Positions 16,451 to 25,705 of a stretch of 64,000 bases of DNA are shown in pieces. A program made the translations under genes and the position numbers. The DNA comes from Duganella sp. Root336D2 (GTDB lineage: Bacteria; Pseudomonadota; Gammaproteobacteria; Burkholderiales; Burkholderiaceae_D): assembly GCF_001425005.1 (NCBI RefSeq), contig NZ_LMDB01000039.1, positions 306,163 through 370,162 of the forward strand. Direction: 5' to 3'. Below the pieces are notes generated by a model. That model worked only from the letters and a program-made list of their open reading frames with translations. It was not told where the DNA came from and searched no databases. Position 1 is the stretch's first letter. The number at the start of each line of letters is the position of its first letter.

Positions 16451-17448
16451 ACGCACAACTCGAACAAGCCGCTACCGCGGGCAAGATCATGCTGGTGGGG
16501 ATCGGCCCCGGCAGCGTAGAGCACATGACGCAGCGCGCCCGTGATGCCATCGCCGAAGCCGACGTAGTCATCGGCTATGTCACCTACATCAAGCTGGTGG
16601 CCGACCTCATTGAAGGCAAGGAAATCATCCGCAAATCGATGACGGAGGAACTGGACCGCGCAGTCAGCGCCCTGGAGGCGGCACGCGCCGGCAAGAAGGT
16701 CGCGCTGATCTCTTCCGGCGACGCCGGCGTCTACGGCATGGCCGGCCCGACCTACGAGGTGCTGTTCCAGTCCGGCTGGACGCCGGAGGACCCGGTGCAG
16801 GTGGAGATCATCCCCGGCGCATCCGCACTGAATAGCTGCGCCGCCCTGGTCGGCGCACCGCTGACGCACGACTTCTGCGCGATCTCGCTGTCCGACCTGC
16901 TGACGCCCTGGCCAACCATCGCCCGCCGCCTGGATGCGGTAGCAATGGCGGACTTTGTGGTGGCGCTGTACAACCCGAAAAGCGGCCGCCGCACGCGCCA
17001 GATCGTTGAAGCGCAACGCCTGTTCCTGCGCCACCGCCGCCCCGACACCCCCGTGGCCATCGTCAAGAGCGCCTACCGCCGCCGCGAAAACATTGTCTTC
17101 ACCACCCTGGATTGCATGGGCGACGCCGACATCGGCATGCTTAGCACCGTCCTGATCGGCAACAGTAATACCTTCATCCGTAATGGCCTGATGGTCACCC
17201 CGCGCGGCTACGCCAACAAATACGATATGCAAGAGGGCGGGACGACGCGCGAAGGTGAACGCGCAGGCCGCTCGCTGTCGACTGGCTTGCTGGGATGGCT
17301 GGATACGCTGCGCGCCGAACACGAAGCCGGCGCCAGCATCGAAACACTGGCAGCGCAGTACCGCCTACCGGCCGACTACATCCAGGCCACGCTGGACGAG
17401 CCGTGGCAAGCCGAAACAGTCACTGAAGTGGACGGGGGCGAGGCATGA
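16447..17448 (+). CDS. cobJ: Precorrin-3B C17-methyltransferase with C-terminal extension
   Basis: 333-residue ring-contraction methylase (CobJ/CbiH). The core (about residues 10-255) contains VGIGPGSVEHMT, SSGDAGVYGMAG, IPGASALNSCAALVGAPL and the late motif LIGNSNTFIRNGLMVTPRGY. About 75 further residues follow the catalytic domain, rich in Ala/Glu and predicted helical (SIETLAAQYRLPADYIQATL). Simple CbiH proteins are about 240-250 residues, so this tail is extra; its function is unknown. Overlaps of 4 bp on both sides place it in the operon. Confidence 0.93.
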   Translation: MNAQLEQAATAGKIMLVGIGPGSVEHMTQRARDAIAEADVVIGYVTYIKLVADLIEGKEIIRKSMTEELDRAVSALEAARAGKKVALISSGDAGVYGMAGPTYEVLFQSGWTPEDPVQVEIIPGASALNSCAALVGAPLTHDFCAISLSDLLTPWPTIARRLDAVAMADFVVALYNPKSGRRTRQIVEAQRLFLRHRRPDTPVAIVKSAYRRRENIVFTTLDCMGDADIGMLSTVLIGNSNTFIRNGLMVTPRGYANKYDMQEGGTTREGERAGRSLSTGLLGWLDTLRAEHEAGASIETLAAQYRLPADYIQATLDEPWQAETVTEVDGGEA

Positions 17449-17777
17449 GCGACGCTCCAGTCAAACCAAAAATCAGCAGCTACCACCGCCATCTGCTGAT
17501 CTGTACCGGCCCGCGCTGCACCGCCGACGGCCAAGCGCAGGCCTTGTTCGATAGTCTTGGAGATAAATTCAAGGCCGCGGGCCTGAACGAAGGCGAGCTG
17601 CGTGTGAAGCGCAGCCGGGTAAGCTGCTTCGCCGCCTGCAAGGGCGGCCCGATCGCCTGCGTCCAGCCGGATGGCACCTGGTACTACAATGTCACTCCCG
17701 AGAACATGGACCGCATCATCGACCAACACCTGTGCAATGGACAGGCCGTCGAGGAAATCGTGTTCCATCAACAGTGA
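17445..17777 (+). CDS. Thioredoxin-like (2Fe-2S) ferredoxin domain protein of the corrin operon
   Basis: 110-residue small redox protein. HRHLLICTGPRCTADGQ at about 15-31 and SRVSCFAACKGGPIACVQPDG at about 62-82 contain four Cys spaced as in thioredoxin-fold [2Fe-2S] ferredoxins, and the tail follows the pattern of that family. It is embedded between cobJ and bluB with 4-bp overlaps, so it probably serves an electron-transfer or cobalt-handling step in this pathway, comparable to CbiW of the Bacillus cluster. The exact partner is not known. Confidence 0.8.
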   Translation: MSDAPVKPKISSYHRHLLICTGPRCTADGQAQALFDSLGDKFKAAGLNEGELRVKRSRVSCFAACKGGPIACVQPDGTWYYNVTPENMDRIIDQHLCNGQAVEEIVFHQQ

Positions 17778-18439
17778 GAGTAGAAGTGCAGAGTAGTTTT
17801 GACCAGGCAGGAATTGATGCCGTTTATCGTGTGATTGCCGAACGGCGCGACGTGCGTCACTTCGTGCCCGGTGCAGTGGATGAAGACCTGCTCATGCGCC
17901 TGCTGGCCGCAGCCCACCAGGCGCCCAGCGTTGGGCTGATGCAGCCGTGGCGCTTCATCCGCATCCAGGACCCCGCTTTGCGCGAGCAGATGTACCGGCT
18001 GGTCGATGAAGAACGCCAGGCTACCGCCGCAGCCCTGGGCGAGCGCAACGAGGAATTCATGCGGCTGAAGGTCGAAGGTATCCGCGAATGCGGCGAAGTG
18101 CTGGTGGCGGCCCTGATGGACCAGCGCGAAAGGCACATCTTCGGCCGCCGCACTTTGCCCGAGATGGACCTGGCCTCGGTCGCCTGCGCCATCCAGAACA
18201 TGTGGCTGGCCGCCCGCGCTGAAGGCCTGGGTATGGGCTGGGTGTCGCTATTCGACCCGGCCAGGCTGGCGTCTTTGCTGGGCATACCGGAGGGCGGCAA
18301 ACCGGTCGCCATCATCTGCCTGGGTCACGTTGCCGGCTTCTATCCCAAGCCGATGCTGGAACTCGAAGGGTGGGCAAAGCGCGGCAAACTTGCCGACCTG
18401 GTTTATACCGACAGGTGGCAGGATAACAACAGTGTATAG
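17774..18439 (+). CDS. bluB: 5,6-dimethylbenzimidazole synthase BluB
   Basis: 221-residue nitroreductase-fold enzyme that cannibalises FMNH2 with O2 to make dimethylbenzimidazole, the lower ligand of cobalamin. Family features are RRDVRHFVPGAVDEDLLMRLL near the start, HQAPSVGLMQPWRFI and GLGMGWVSLFDP. The GTG start at 17774 makes a GTGA overlap with the ferredoxin gene; a GTG at 17786 is a minor alternative. Being the last gene of the operon, it shows that the cell makes its own DMB aerobically, while the ring genes are of the early-cobalt type. Confidence 0.92.
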   Translation: MRVEVQSSFDQAGIDAVYRVIAERRDVRHFVPGAVDEDLLMRLLAAAHQAPSVGLMQPWRFIRIQDPALREQMYRLVDEERQATAAALGERNEEFMRLKVEGIRECGEVLVAALMDQRERHIFGRRTLPEMDLASVACAIQNMWLAARAEGLGMGWVSLFDPARLASLLGIPEGGKPVAIICLGHVAGFYPKPMLELEGWAKRGKLADLVYTDRWQDNNSV

Positions 18440-18441
18440 CG

Positions 18442-18447
18442 TATAAT
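18442..18447 (+). promoter_or_regulatory. -10 element before the second cobalamin riboswitch
   Basis: A perfect TATAAT lies 3 bp after the bluB stop and about 10 bp before the riboswitch. No good -35 hexamer is evident, so the promoter call is tentative. It would give the receptor gene its own transcript in addition to read-through. Confidence 0.35.
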
Positions 18448-18454
18448 CGCCGCC

Positions 18455-18660
18455 GTTTGGTGCCTCGCGCGCGTTCAAGCGCGCAGTTAAACGGGAAACA
18501 CATGGCCATGCTGCTTCAGCCAGCAAGCCAAGGTGTGCTGCCCCCGCAACGGTAAGCAAGCGTCGTTCTTCAACGACAGGTCGTCTCTCAAGCCACTGTG
18601 CGCAAGCATGGGAAGGCAAGACGGTCCGCCTTGCCAGCCCGGATACCGGCCAGACAGGTG
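18455..18660 (+). promoter_or_regulatory. Cobalamin riboswitch leading the TonB receptor gene
   Basis: GGTGCC, TTAAACGGGAA, a GTGCTGCCCCCGCAACGGTAA core, AGCCACTG, GGGAAGGC and the terminal GCCCGGATACCGGCC (about 18637-18652) appear in family order. It lies 80 nt upstream of the receptor start, in sense orientation. An 18-nt hairpin-prone insert (ACGACAGGTCGT region) is a variable helix. Confidence 0.92.
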
Positions 18661-18742
18661 GTGCACACGTCGGCAACGATGCGTGCGCTGTTCGGTCGCG
18701 CTCACGGGGAGGTGGGCGGGATTGCCGATTCAAGCATCCATA

Positions 18743-20788
18743 ATGAAAAAATCATTGATCCCCATGATCGCGGGGGCGTTGTGCGCTGTCGCGCACGCAC
18801 AAGAGCAGGAAGCACCAGCAAGGGTGTACGTTGTTGGCCACCACTACGACAATGGCATCCGCACTTCCGACGCAGCCAGCGAAGGAACCATCACCGCAGC
18901 ATTGATTGCCAACCGGCCCGCTTTGCGGCCCGGCGAAATCCTGGAATTCGTGCCGGGCATGATCGTCGCCCAGCATAGCGGCGACGGCAAGGCGAACCAA
19001 TACTACCTGCGCGGCTTCAATCTGGACCACGGCACCGACTTCGCCACCTTCGTCGACGGCATGCCAGTCAATATGCGTACACACGGCCACGGCCAGGGCT
19101 ACACGGACCTCAACTTTCTGATCCCGGAGCTGGTAAGCAAGATCCGCTACCGCAAAGGCCCTTATTACGCCGACGAAGGCGACTTCGCCTCGGCTGGTGC
19201 TGCGCACATGGGTCTGGCCGATAAGCTGAACGAAGGCTTCGCATCGCTTACCGCCGGTGTGCATGCCTATCGCCGCGGCGTCGTGGCGAATTCCACCGAG
19301 GTTGGCAACGGCAACCTGTTGTACGCACTGGATCTGGGCCACAACGACGGCCCATGGCAGATGCCGGAGAGATTCCACAAGTCGACTGGCGTGCTGCGCT
19401 ACAGCTCGGGGACCAGCGCGGAACGATTCAGCATTACCGGCATGGCTTACAAAGCAGGCTGGCACGCTACCAGCCAGATTCCGTTGCGCGCAGTGCAGGA
19501 CGGGCGCCTCGACGAGTTTGGCGCGGCCGATCCAAGCGATGGCGGCCGCACGGCGCGCTACAGCCTTTCCGGCGAATGGCGCAAGCGTGTTGGCGATTCG
19601 CTGACGGAAGCCCACGCCTACGTGGTGCGCAATGACCTGGCGCTGTACAACGACGTCACCTACTTCCTGGATGATCCGGTCAACGGCGACCAGGTCCTGC
19701 AAACCGAACGCCGCAAGATGACTGGCTTCGACCTGACCCAGACCTGGTTCGGGCAATTTGGTGACCGCTCGATGGAAAACAGCATCGGCGTGCAGGGCCG
19801 CTTCGACCGCATTGCCCCGGTCGGCCTGTATGCAACGACGCAGCAGCGCGTGCTGCACCCGATCGCCGAGTCGCGCGTGACAGAAGGCAGCGTGGCGGTG
19901 TGGTTCCAGAACACCGTGCAGTGGACGCCTTGGCTGCGCTCCATCACCGGCCTGCGTTATGACCGCTACAGCTTTGATGTCGCCAGCTCTATCCTGGAAA
20001 ACTCCGGGAAGGTGAACGATCACATTGCATCGCCCAAGCTCTCATTGATCCTGGGGCCCTGGAGCAAGACGGAGTTTTTCGTGAACTACGGAGAAGGCTT
20101 CCATAGCAACGACGCGCGCGGCGCCACGGCCCGCCTGTCGCCACGCGAGCGCGAGCCCGTCGAGCCCGTCACACCGCTGGTGAAGACACGTGGCTCGGAA
20201 ATCGGCGCACGCAGCGAGTTCGTGCCTGGCTTGCAAAGCTCGATGGCGCTGTGGCGCCTGCGTTCTGGCTCCGAGCTGGTGTTCTCCGGCGATGCAGGCG
20301 ACACCGCACCTAGCCGCGCCAGTAAACGTTCCGGCATCGAATGGAACAACCACTATGCAGCCACCAGCCATTTGCTGCTGGACTTCGACCTGGCCTATTC
20401 GCGCGCCCGCTACACGGAGTTCGATGCGGCCGGCGACCGTGTTCCGGGCGCTGTGGAAAAGGTGGTGTCATTTGGTGCGACACTGAACGACATCGGCCCA
20501 TGGTCCGGTGCGTTCCAGCTGCGCTATTTCGGTCCGCGTCCGCTGGTGGAAGATAACAGCATTCGCTCAGCCAGCACGGCGCTTGCCTACCTGCGCACTA
20601 CCTATCGCTTCGATCGCCGTTGGCAATTGACGGCCGACGTGTTCAACCTGTTCGACCGCAAGGCGAGCGATGTCGATTACTACTACCCCTCACGACTTGC
20701 CGGCGAGCCGGCAGAGGGCGTATCCGACATTCACTTTCACCCCGGCGAACCACGTACGGTGCGTTTGACCTTGCGCGCGGTGTTCTGA
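18743..20788 (+). CDS. TonB-dependent outer-membrane receptor under cobalamin riboswitch control
   Basis: 681-residue outer-membrane beta-barrel receptor. A Sec signal (MKKSLIPMIAGALCAVAHAQ) is followed by a plug domain (ALRPGEILEFVPGMIVAQHSG, YYLRGFNLDHGTDFATFVDG, IRYRKGPYYADEGDF) and a C-terminal barrel ending in the aromatic F required for assembly. The riboswitch indicates that cobalamin represses it, so the likely substrate is a corrinoid or a cobalt complex. It is not a typical BtuB by sequence feel, and no btuCDF genes are near, while the cobalt importer cbiMNQO is; a cobalt-chelate receptor is therefore a fair alternative. The 3' end overlaps the convergent tetR by 52 bp. Confidence 0.88.
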   Translation: MKKSLIPMIAGALCAVAHAQEQEAPARVYVVGHHYDNGIRTSDAASEGTITAALIANRPALRPGEILEFVPGMIVAQHSGDGKANQYYLRGFNLDHGTDFATFVDGMPVNMRTHGHGQGYTDLNFLIPELVSKIRYRKGPYYADEGDFASAGAAHMGLADKLNEGFASLTAGVHAYRRGVVANSTEVGNGNLLYALDLGHNDGPWQMPERFHKSTGVLRYSSGTSAERFSITGMAYKAGWHATSQIPLRAVQDGRLDEFGAADPSDGGRTARYSLSGEWRKRVGDSLTEAHAYVVRNDLALYNDVTYFLDDPVNGDQVLQTERRKMTGFDLTQTWFGQFGDRSMENSIGVQGRFDRIAPVGLYATTQQRVLHPIAESRVTEGSVAVWFQNTVQWTPWLRSITGLRYDRYSFDVASSILENSGKVNDHIASPKLSLILGPWSKTEFFVNYGEGFHSNDARGATARLSPREREPVEPVTPLVKTRGSEIGARSEFVPGLQSSMALWRLRSGSELVFSGDAGDTAPSRASKRSGIEWNNHYAATSHLLLDFDLAYSRARYTEFDAAGDRVPGAVEKVVSFGATLNDIGPWSGAFQLRYFGPRPLVEDNSIRSASTALAYLRTTYRFDRRWQLTADVFNLFDRKASDVDYYYPSRLAGEPAEGVSDIHFHPGEPRTVRLTLRAVF

Positions 20789-21459
20789 GCGCCCAGCCCG
20801 GCCAGGTATGCGCACAGCATATCGGCCAGGGCGCCTGCATAGGCTGTAATTTCTTCGTCGCTGCGGGGCTCTTGTGAAAACTGCTGCCCGACGGCGCTGA
20901 GCGTATCCATCACCAGGTCGCTCGCCAATGTGCGCTCCGCGTCGGTAGCCTTGGGCAGCGCCTCGTCGATGAAGAGCCGGAACATCTGGTCGCCGGCAGC
21001 TTTGGTCTCGATCGCCTCCGGCGCGTCGCGGTACAGCGGCGCCGCATCATTAAGGGCAGTCCGCACCGCCGCCTCTTCGCATTCCGAACGTACAAAGGCA
21101 TGTACCAGTTCGCGCATGCGGTCCAGCGGCGGTTTCGCTGGATCTTGCAGGATTTCGGTCAGCATGGACGAGGTCTGCTGCCACTCGTCGCTCTGAAGGC
21201 GGAACAGGATGGACGCCTTGTTGGGGAAGTACTGGTAGATCGACCCCACGCTCACGCCGGCGCGCTCCGCCACCCTTGTCGTAGTGAAGCGGCGAGCACC
21301 TTCTTTTGCTAAAACCTGAATAGCTGCCTGCAGTATCGCGCCAACCAGGTCATTTGAGCGGGCCTGTTTTGGCCTTCTTCTCGAGGAGACACGGGAGCTT
21401 TTGTTATCAGTCATGAGGGGAGTCGGGAATGCGAATATGAAACGTGAAGGATTATTCAT
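20737..21459 (-). CDS. TetR-family transcriptional regulator
   Basis: 240-residue TetR/AcrR-type repressor. The N-terminal HTH region is clear (ILQAAIQVLAKEGARRFTTTRVAERAGVSVGSIYQYFPNKASILF). The C-terminal ligand domain is of unknown specificity. I choose the ATG at 21459, preceded by AGGAAT; an ATG at 21414 would remove 15 residues of no domain value. It is divergent from the O-methyltransferase gene (37 bp between starts) and so probably controls it and itself. Its 3' end overlaps the TonB receptor gene in convergent orientation. Confidence 0.88.
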   Translation of the reverse strand: MNNPSRFIFAFPTPLMTDNKSSRVSSRRRPKQARSNDLVGAILQAAIQVLAKEGARRFTTTRVAERAGVSVGSIYQYFPNKASILFRLQSDEWQQTSSMLTEILQDPAKPPLDRMRELVHAFVRSECEEAAVRTALNDAAPLYRDAPEAIETKAAGDQMFRLFIDEALPKATDAERTLASDLVMDTLSAVGQQFSQEPRSDEEITAYAGALADMLCAYLAGLGAQNTARKVKRTVRGSPG

Positions 21460-21495
21460 ATTATTCCTGCTCTTACACAAGAAAGGAAGAGCCCC

Positions 21496-22161
21496 ATGAT
21501 TACCCTGACATCCGCACCTGTCGCGCCCCTGCTGAACCGCCTGTTCGACGAATCCGAAAACACCAGGGTGCCCGCCATCGCCGCCTTCGGCGCGCTCCCA
21601 GCAGAGGATCGCGTGCGCATCATGAGCAGCAAGACCGGCTATCGCGACATCTATGCGGACTTGAAAGACGCCGCGATCCCGGTTTCGCGCGAGACCGGCC
21701 TGCTGCTGTACATGTTGGCGCGTAACGCCAAGGCGAACGTGATCGTCGAATTCGGAACTTCGTTCGGCATCTCGACCCTGCACCTTGCCGCAGCCCTGCG
21801 CGACAACGGCGGCGGCCTGCTGGTCACCACGGAATTCGAACCGTCCAAGGTACAGCGGGCCCGCGAAAACCTGGAGGCCGGCGGTTTGCTCGACCTCGTC
21901 GAGATCCGTGAAGGCGATGCACTGGAAACCCTGCGCAATGGCTTGCCGGAGCAAATCGACCTGCTGTTGCTGGACGGCGCCAAAGGCCTGTACTTCGACA
22001 TCCTGCGCCTGGTGGAGCACCGCCTGCGTCCCGGTGCGCTGATCATCGCCGACAACGCCGATTACTGCCCTGAGTATATGTCAAAGGTGCGCGACGCGGA
22101 GGGCGACTATCTGTCCCTGTCGCTGCCGGGCGATGTTGAACTGAGCATGAAGCGCAGCTGA
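21496..22161 (+). CDS. SAM-dependent O-methyltransferase (family 3, catechol-OMT-like)
   Basis: 221-residue class I methyltransferase of the O-methyltransferase family 3 group. Motif I is VEFGTSFGISTLHLA at about 84-98, with an acidic residue (TTEFEP) after beta-2 and IDLLLLDGAKGLYFDIL at the metal-binding Asp. The final NADYCPEYMSKVR supplies the second half of the divalent-cation site seen in this family. The substrate is unknown. It is divergent from the adjacent TetR gene, the usual arrangement for an inducible detoxification or modification enzyme. Confidence 0.82.
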   Translation: MITLTSAPVAPLLNRLFDESENTRVPAIAAFGALPAEDRVRIMSSKTGYRDIYADLKDAAIPVSRETGLLLYMLARNAKANVIVEFGTSFGISTLHLAAALRDNGGGLLVTTEFEPSKVQRARENLEAGGLLDLVEIREGDALETLRNGLPEQIDLLLLDGAKGLYFDILRLVEHRLRPGALIIADNADYCPEYMSKVRDAEGDYLSLSLPGDVELSMKRS

Positions 22162-22209
22162 CACTCACGTTATAAGACGCGCGGTTCTAAGCCGGCACTG
22201 TCCACGTGA

Positions 22210-22443
22210 AACCGCGTTTCAAGTAAGCTTAGGACGCATTGGACTGCGCCGAGTGAGCGTGTGATCGGCTTAATGTCCTTGATTGGCCGGGTGGAAGCAA
22301 TGGTCGCAAGGAGCGGAGCGACAAGCTTCGATTCAACAAAGTGGCTGGAGGCCTGGCTTAACAGTCCGCTGCCGGCACTCGGCGGTGTGCGGCCCGGCTC
22401 ATATCTCGATACGATGACTGACCAAGAACTCCTGGCGAGCTGA
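22210..22443 (+). pseudogene. Remnant of an Xre/MbcA/ParS-type antitoxin gene
   Basis: The frame is open from a stop at 22207 to TGA 22441-22443. It encodes a segment matching the C-terminal toxin-binding domain of the family (SERVIGLMSLIGRVEAMV, then FDSTKWLEAWLNSPLPALGG and RPGSYLDT). The N-terminal HTH part is cut off by the in-frame stop at 22207-22209. The usual last dozen residues after DTxEGQELV are missing too. Possible internal starts are GTG 22261 and ATG 22273. No RES or other toxin gene adjoins it. I read it as a degraded toxin-antitoxin remnant; a 56-60 residue translated product is possible. Confidence 0.6.
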
Positions 22444-22446
22444 TTG

Positions 22447-22875
22447 CTATGGCCGAGTCGAGGGCCTATGCGTGAGGCGATGCAGACGATTCAACTGTAC
22501 TACATACGGCGCAGCCCACCGCTCTTCAACTTCCAAGAGGCGGCGGACGCATTGCTCGCGCACATGACCATCGTAGTGACGTGTCCCCAGACAAAGCGCA
22601 ATTAAGGCCGCTTCGCCTGGGCGATTCATGCCATTAGCCAGTTGCCCCTTGTCGTAATACACACGATAAGGGATGCTCAGGAGCTCCCCGTCCAAGTGAA
22701 CTGAAATCACGGTGTCCGATGGTGTGTGCATCTGACCATATGCGAGCGTCGAGACTGAACTTCTGACTCGTTCGGCCAGTTCTGCGGGAAAAGCGTGAAT
22801 CTCCACATTTCCGTTTTCGCCTTGCCGCGCAAATGAAAAGATCACCCTGAATTCCCATAATTTTGGAAGGCGCAC
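22447..22875 (-). CDS. Hypothetical protein of unknown function (accessory)
   Basis: 142-residue protein beginning at GTG 22875. I do not recognise a named domain. It is soluble, without signal or membrane segments. The segment RPGEAALIALCLGTRHYDGHVREQCVRRLLEVEERWAAPYVVQL reads like small uncharacterised plasmid and island proteins. The final NRLHRLTHRPSTRP looks unlike the rest and could reflect a frameshift near the 3' end. It lies between the antitoxin remnant and a tandem repeat, in a patch of lower GC and unlike codon use relative to glmS, suggesting acquisition by transfer. Confidence 0.5.
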   Translation of the reverse strand: MRLPKLWEFRVIFSFARQGENGNVEIHAFPAELAERVRSSVSTLAYGQMHTPSDTVISVHLDGELLSIPYRVYYDKGQLANGMNRPGEAALIALCLGTRHYDGHVREQCVRRLLEVEERWAAPYVVQLNRLHRLTHRPSTRP

Positions 22876-22899
22876 TGCCGGTATGGCACCGCCAGCCGC

Positions 22900-22939
22900 C
22901 CGACCAACTTTATTGTTTACCGACCGACTTTATTGTTTC
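22900..22939. repeat. Two tandem 20-bp repeats
   Basis: Units 22900-22919 and 22920-22939 share 18 of 20 bases (CCGACC, variable base, ACTTTATTGTTT, variable base). They lie 21 bp downstream of the glmS stop, at the boundary of the small accessory patch. This may be an insertion scar or attachment-like site; the function is unknown. Confidence 0.6.
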
Positions 22940-22960
22940 AAGTCAATCAAAGCAAATTGA

Positions 22961-24790
<1,830 letters not shown>

Positions 24791-24871
24791 ACGCGACCTC
24801 ATTCGTTAAAAGTTAATGAGTGCATGCTAGAGCAGGTGTGACGAAATTTGCTTTCTCATTTTCCAATAGTG

Positions 24872-24915
24872 TGAAAGAATATTTCTCACCACTTATTGTG
24901 AGAAATATTCTTTCA
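24872..24915. promoter_or_regulatory. Perfect 18-bp inverted repeat in front of the AsnC-type gene
   Basis: TGAAAGAATATTTCTCAC (24872-24889) and its exact reverse complement (24898-24915) are separated by 8 nt. The right arm ends 4 nt before the ATG of the Lrp/AsnC gene. It lies between glmS and asnC-like promoters. An autoregulatory operator is the first guess; as RNA it would be a very stable hairpin blocking the start. Confidence 0.7.
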
Positions 24916-24919
24916 AATT

Positions 24920-25378
24920 ATGGACTTTGATGAAATTGATCGGCGTATTCTGAATGCCTTGCAGAAGGATGCGTCGCAAACCAACGCCGAGTTGGCCGCT
25001 GCCGTACACGTTTCGGCGCCCACTTGTTTGCGTCGGGTCAAGCATTTGCGCGACTCCGGGGTGATTGAGCGTGAAGTTGTCCTGGTGGCGCCGGATAAGG
25101 TTGGCTCGCACCTGACCGCGGTTGTGGAAATCTCCTTGGATATCCAAGCCGCTGAACGCATGACGGAATTCGAGGCGCTGGTGGCCCCGGAGCCGGCGGT
25201 GTTGCAATGCTACCGGGTCTCGCCCGGGCCGGATTTCGTGCTGATCGTACAGGTGGCAGATATGCCGGCCTACCACGCGCTGGCCCACCGTTTGTTCGCT
25301 GGCCAGGCCAATGTACGTAACGTCAAAGCCTACTTTTCCACTTTCCGAAGCAAGTTTGAAACCAGCATCCCGGTCTAA
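24920..25378 (+). CDS. Lrp/AsnC-family transcriptional regulator
   Basis: 152-residue regulator with an N-terminal HTH (DFDEIDRRILNALQKDASQTNAELAAAVHVSAPTCLRRVKHLRDSGVI) and a C-terminal RAM ligand-binding domain (QCYRVSPGPDFVLIVQVADM). The ligand is probably an amino acid but is not identifiable. No Shine-Dalgarno sequence is visible: a perfect 18-bp inverted repeat stands immediately before the ATG. It is divergent from glmS. Genes of this family often control themselves and a divergent neighbour; whether glmS responds is unknown. Confidence 0.9.
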   Translation: MDFDEIDRRILNALQKDASQTNAELAAAVHVSAPTCLRRVKHLRDSGVIEREVVLVAPDKVGSHLTAVVEISLDIQAAERMTEFEALVAPEPAVLQCYRVSPGPDFVLIVQVADMPAYHALAHRLFAGQANVRNVKAYFSTFRSKFETSIPV

Positions 25379-25414
25379 GCAGTTATCCCGGCTTATACCC
25401 GGCTAGTCACAAGC

Positions 25415-25690
25415 TTATACACAACTTTCTCCACACGGACGCGCTGCCCGAACGCAGTTATCCAGCGATCCACACCGCATATCCTCGCGTTTTCCGCAGG
25501 GTTTCCCACACATTTATCCACAGTTTTGAGTTATGCATGGTTGTTAGCCTGTATTCCCCAGGCTTTTCCACAGAACCGTTACCATGGCGCGCTTTGTGGA
25601 TAATGCAGGTATGCCAGGTGTCGCTTATCCAATGCCTATCCCACCGTTTTCAGTCGGAATTGCACCGGCTTTTACACATCTTTATCCACA
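25415..25690. other. Intergenic cluster of DnaA-box sequences
   Basis: The 327-bp gap 25379-25705 contains four exact TTATNCACA boxes: TTATACACA 25415-25423, TTATCCACA 25514-25522, TGTGGATAA 25595-25603 (opposite strand) and TTATCCACA 25682-25690. There are also near-matches such as TTTTCCACA at 25564-25572, plus several TTATCC pieces. No gene is visible. It resembles a DnaA-binding region (origin-like, or a titration/reactivation site); the role is inference. Spacings are irregular and I see no adjacent dnaA or AT-rich 13-mers. Confidence 0.6.
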
Positions 25691-25705
25691 GCGCTAGAAT
25701 GGGGC

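Noticed and set aside
22203..22221. Possible parS-like CACGTG palindrome before the antitoxin remnant
   Set aside because: Only about 11 of 16 bases match parS, with mismatches in the right half. I do not call it a ParB site.
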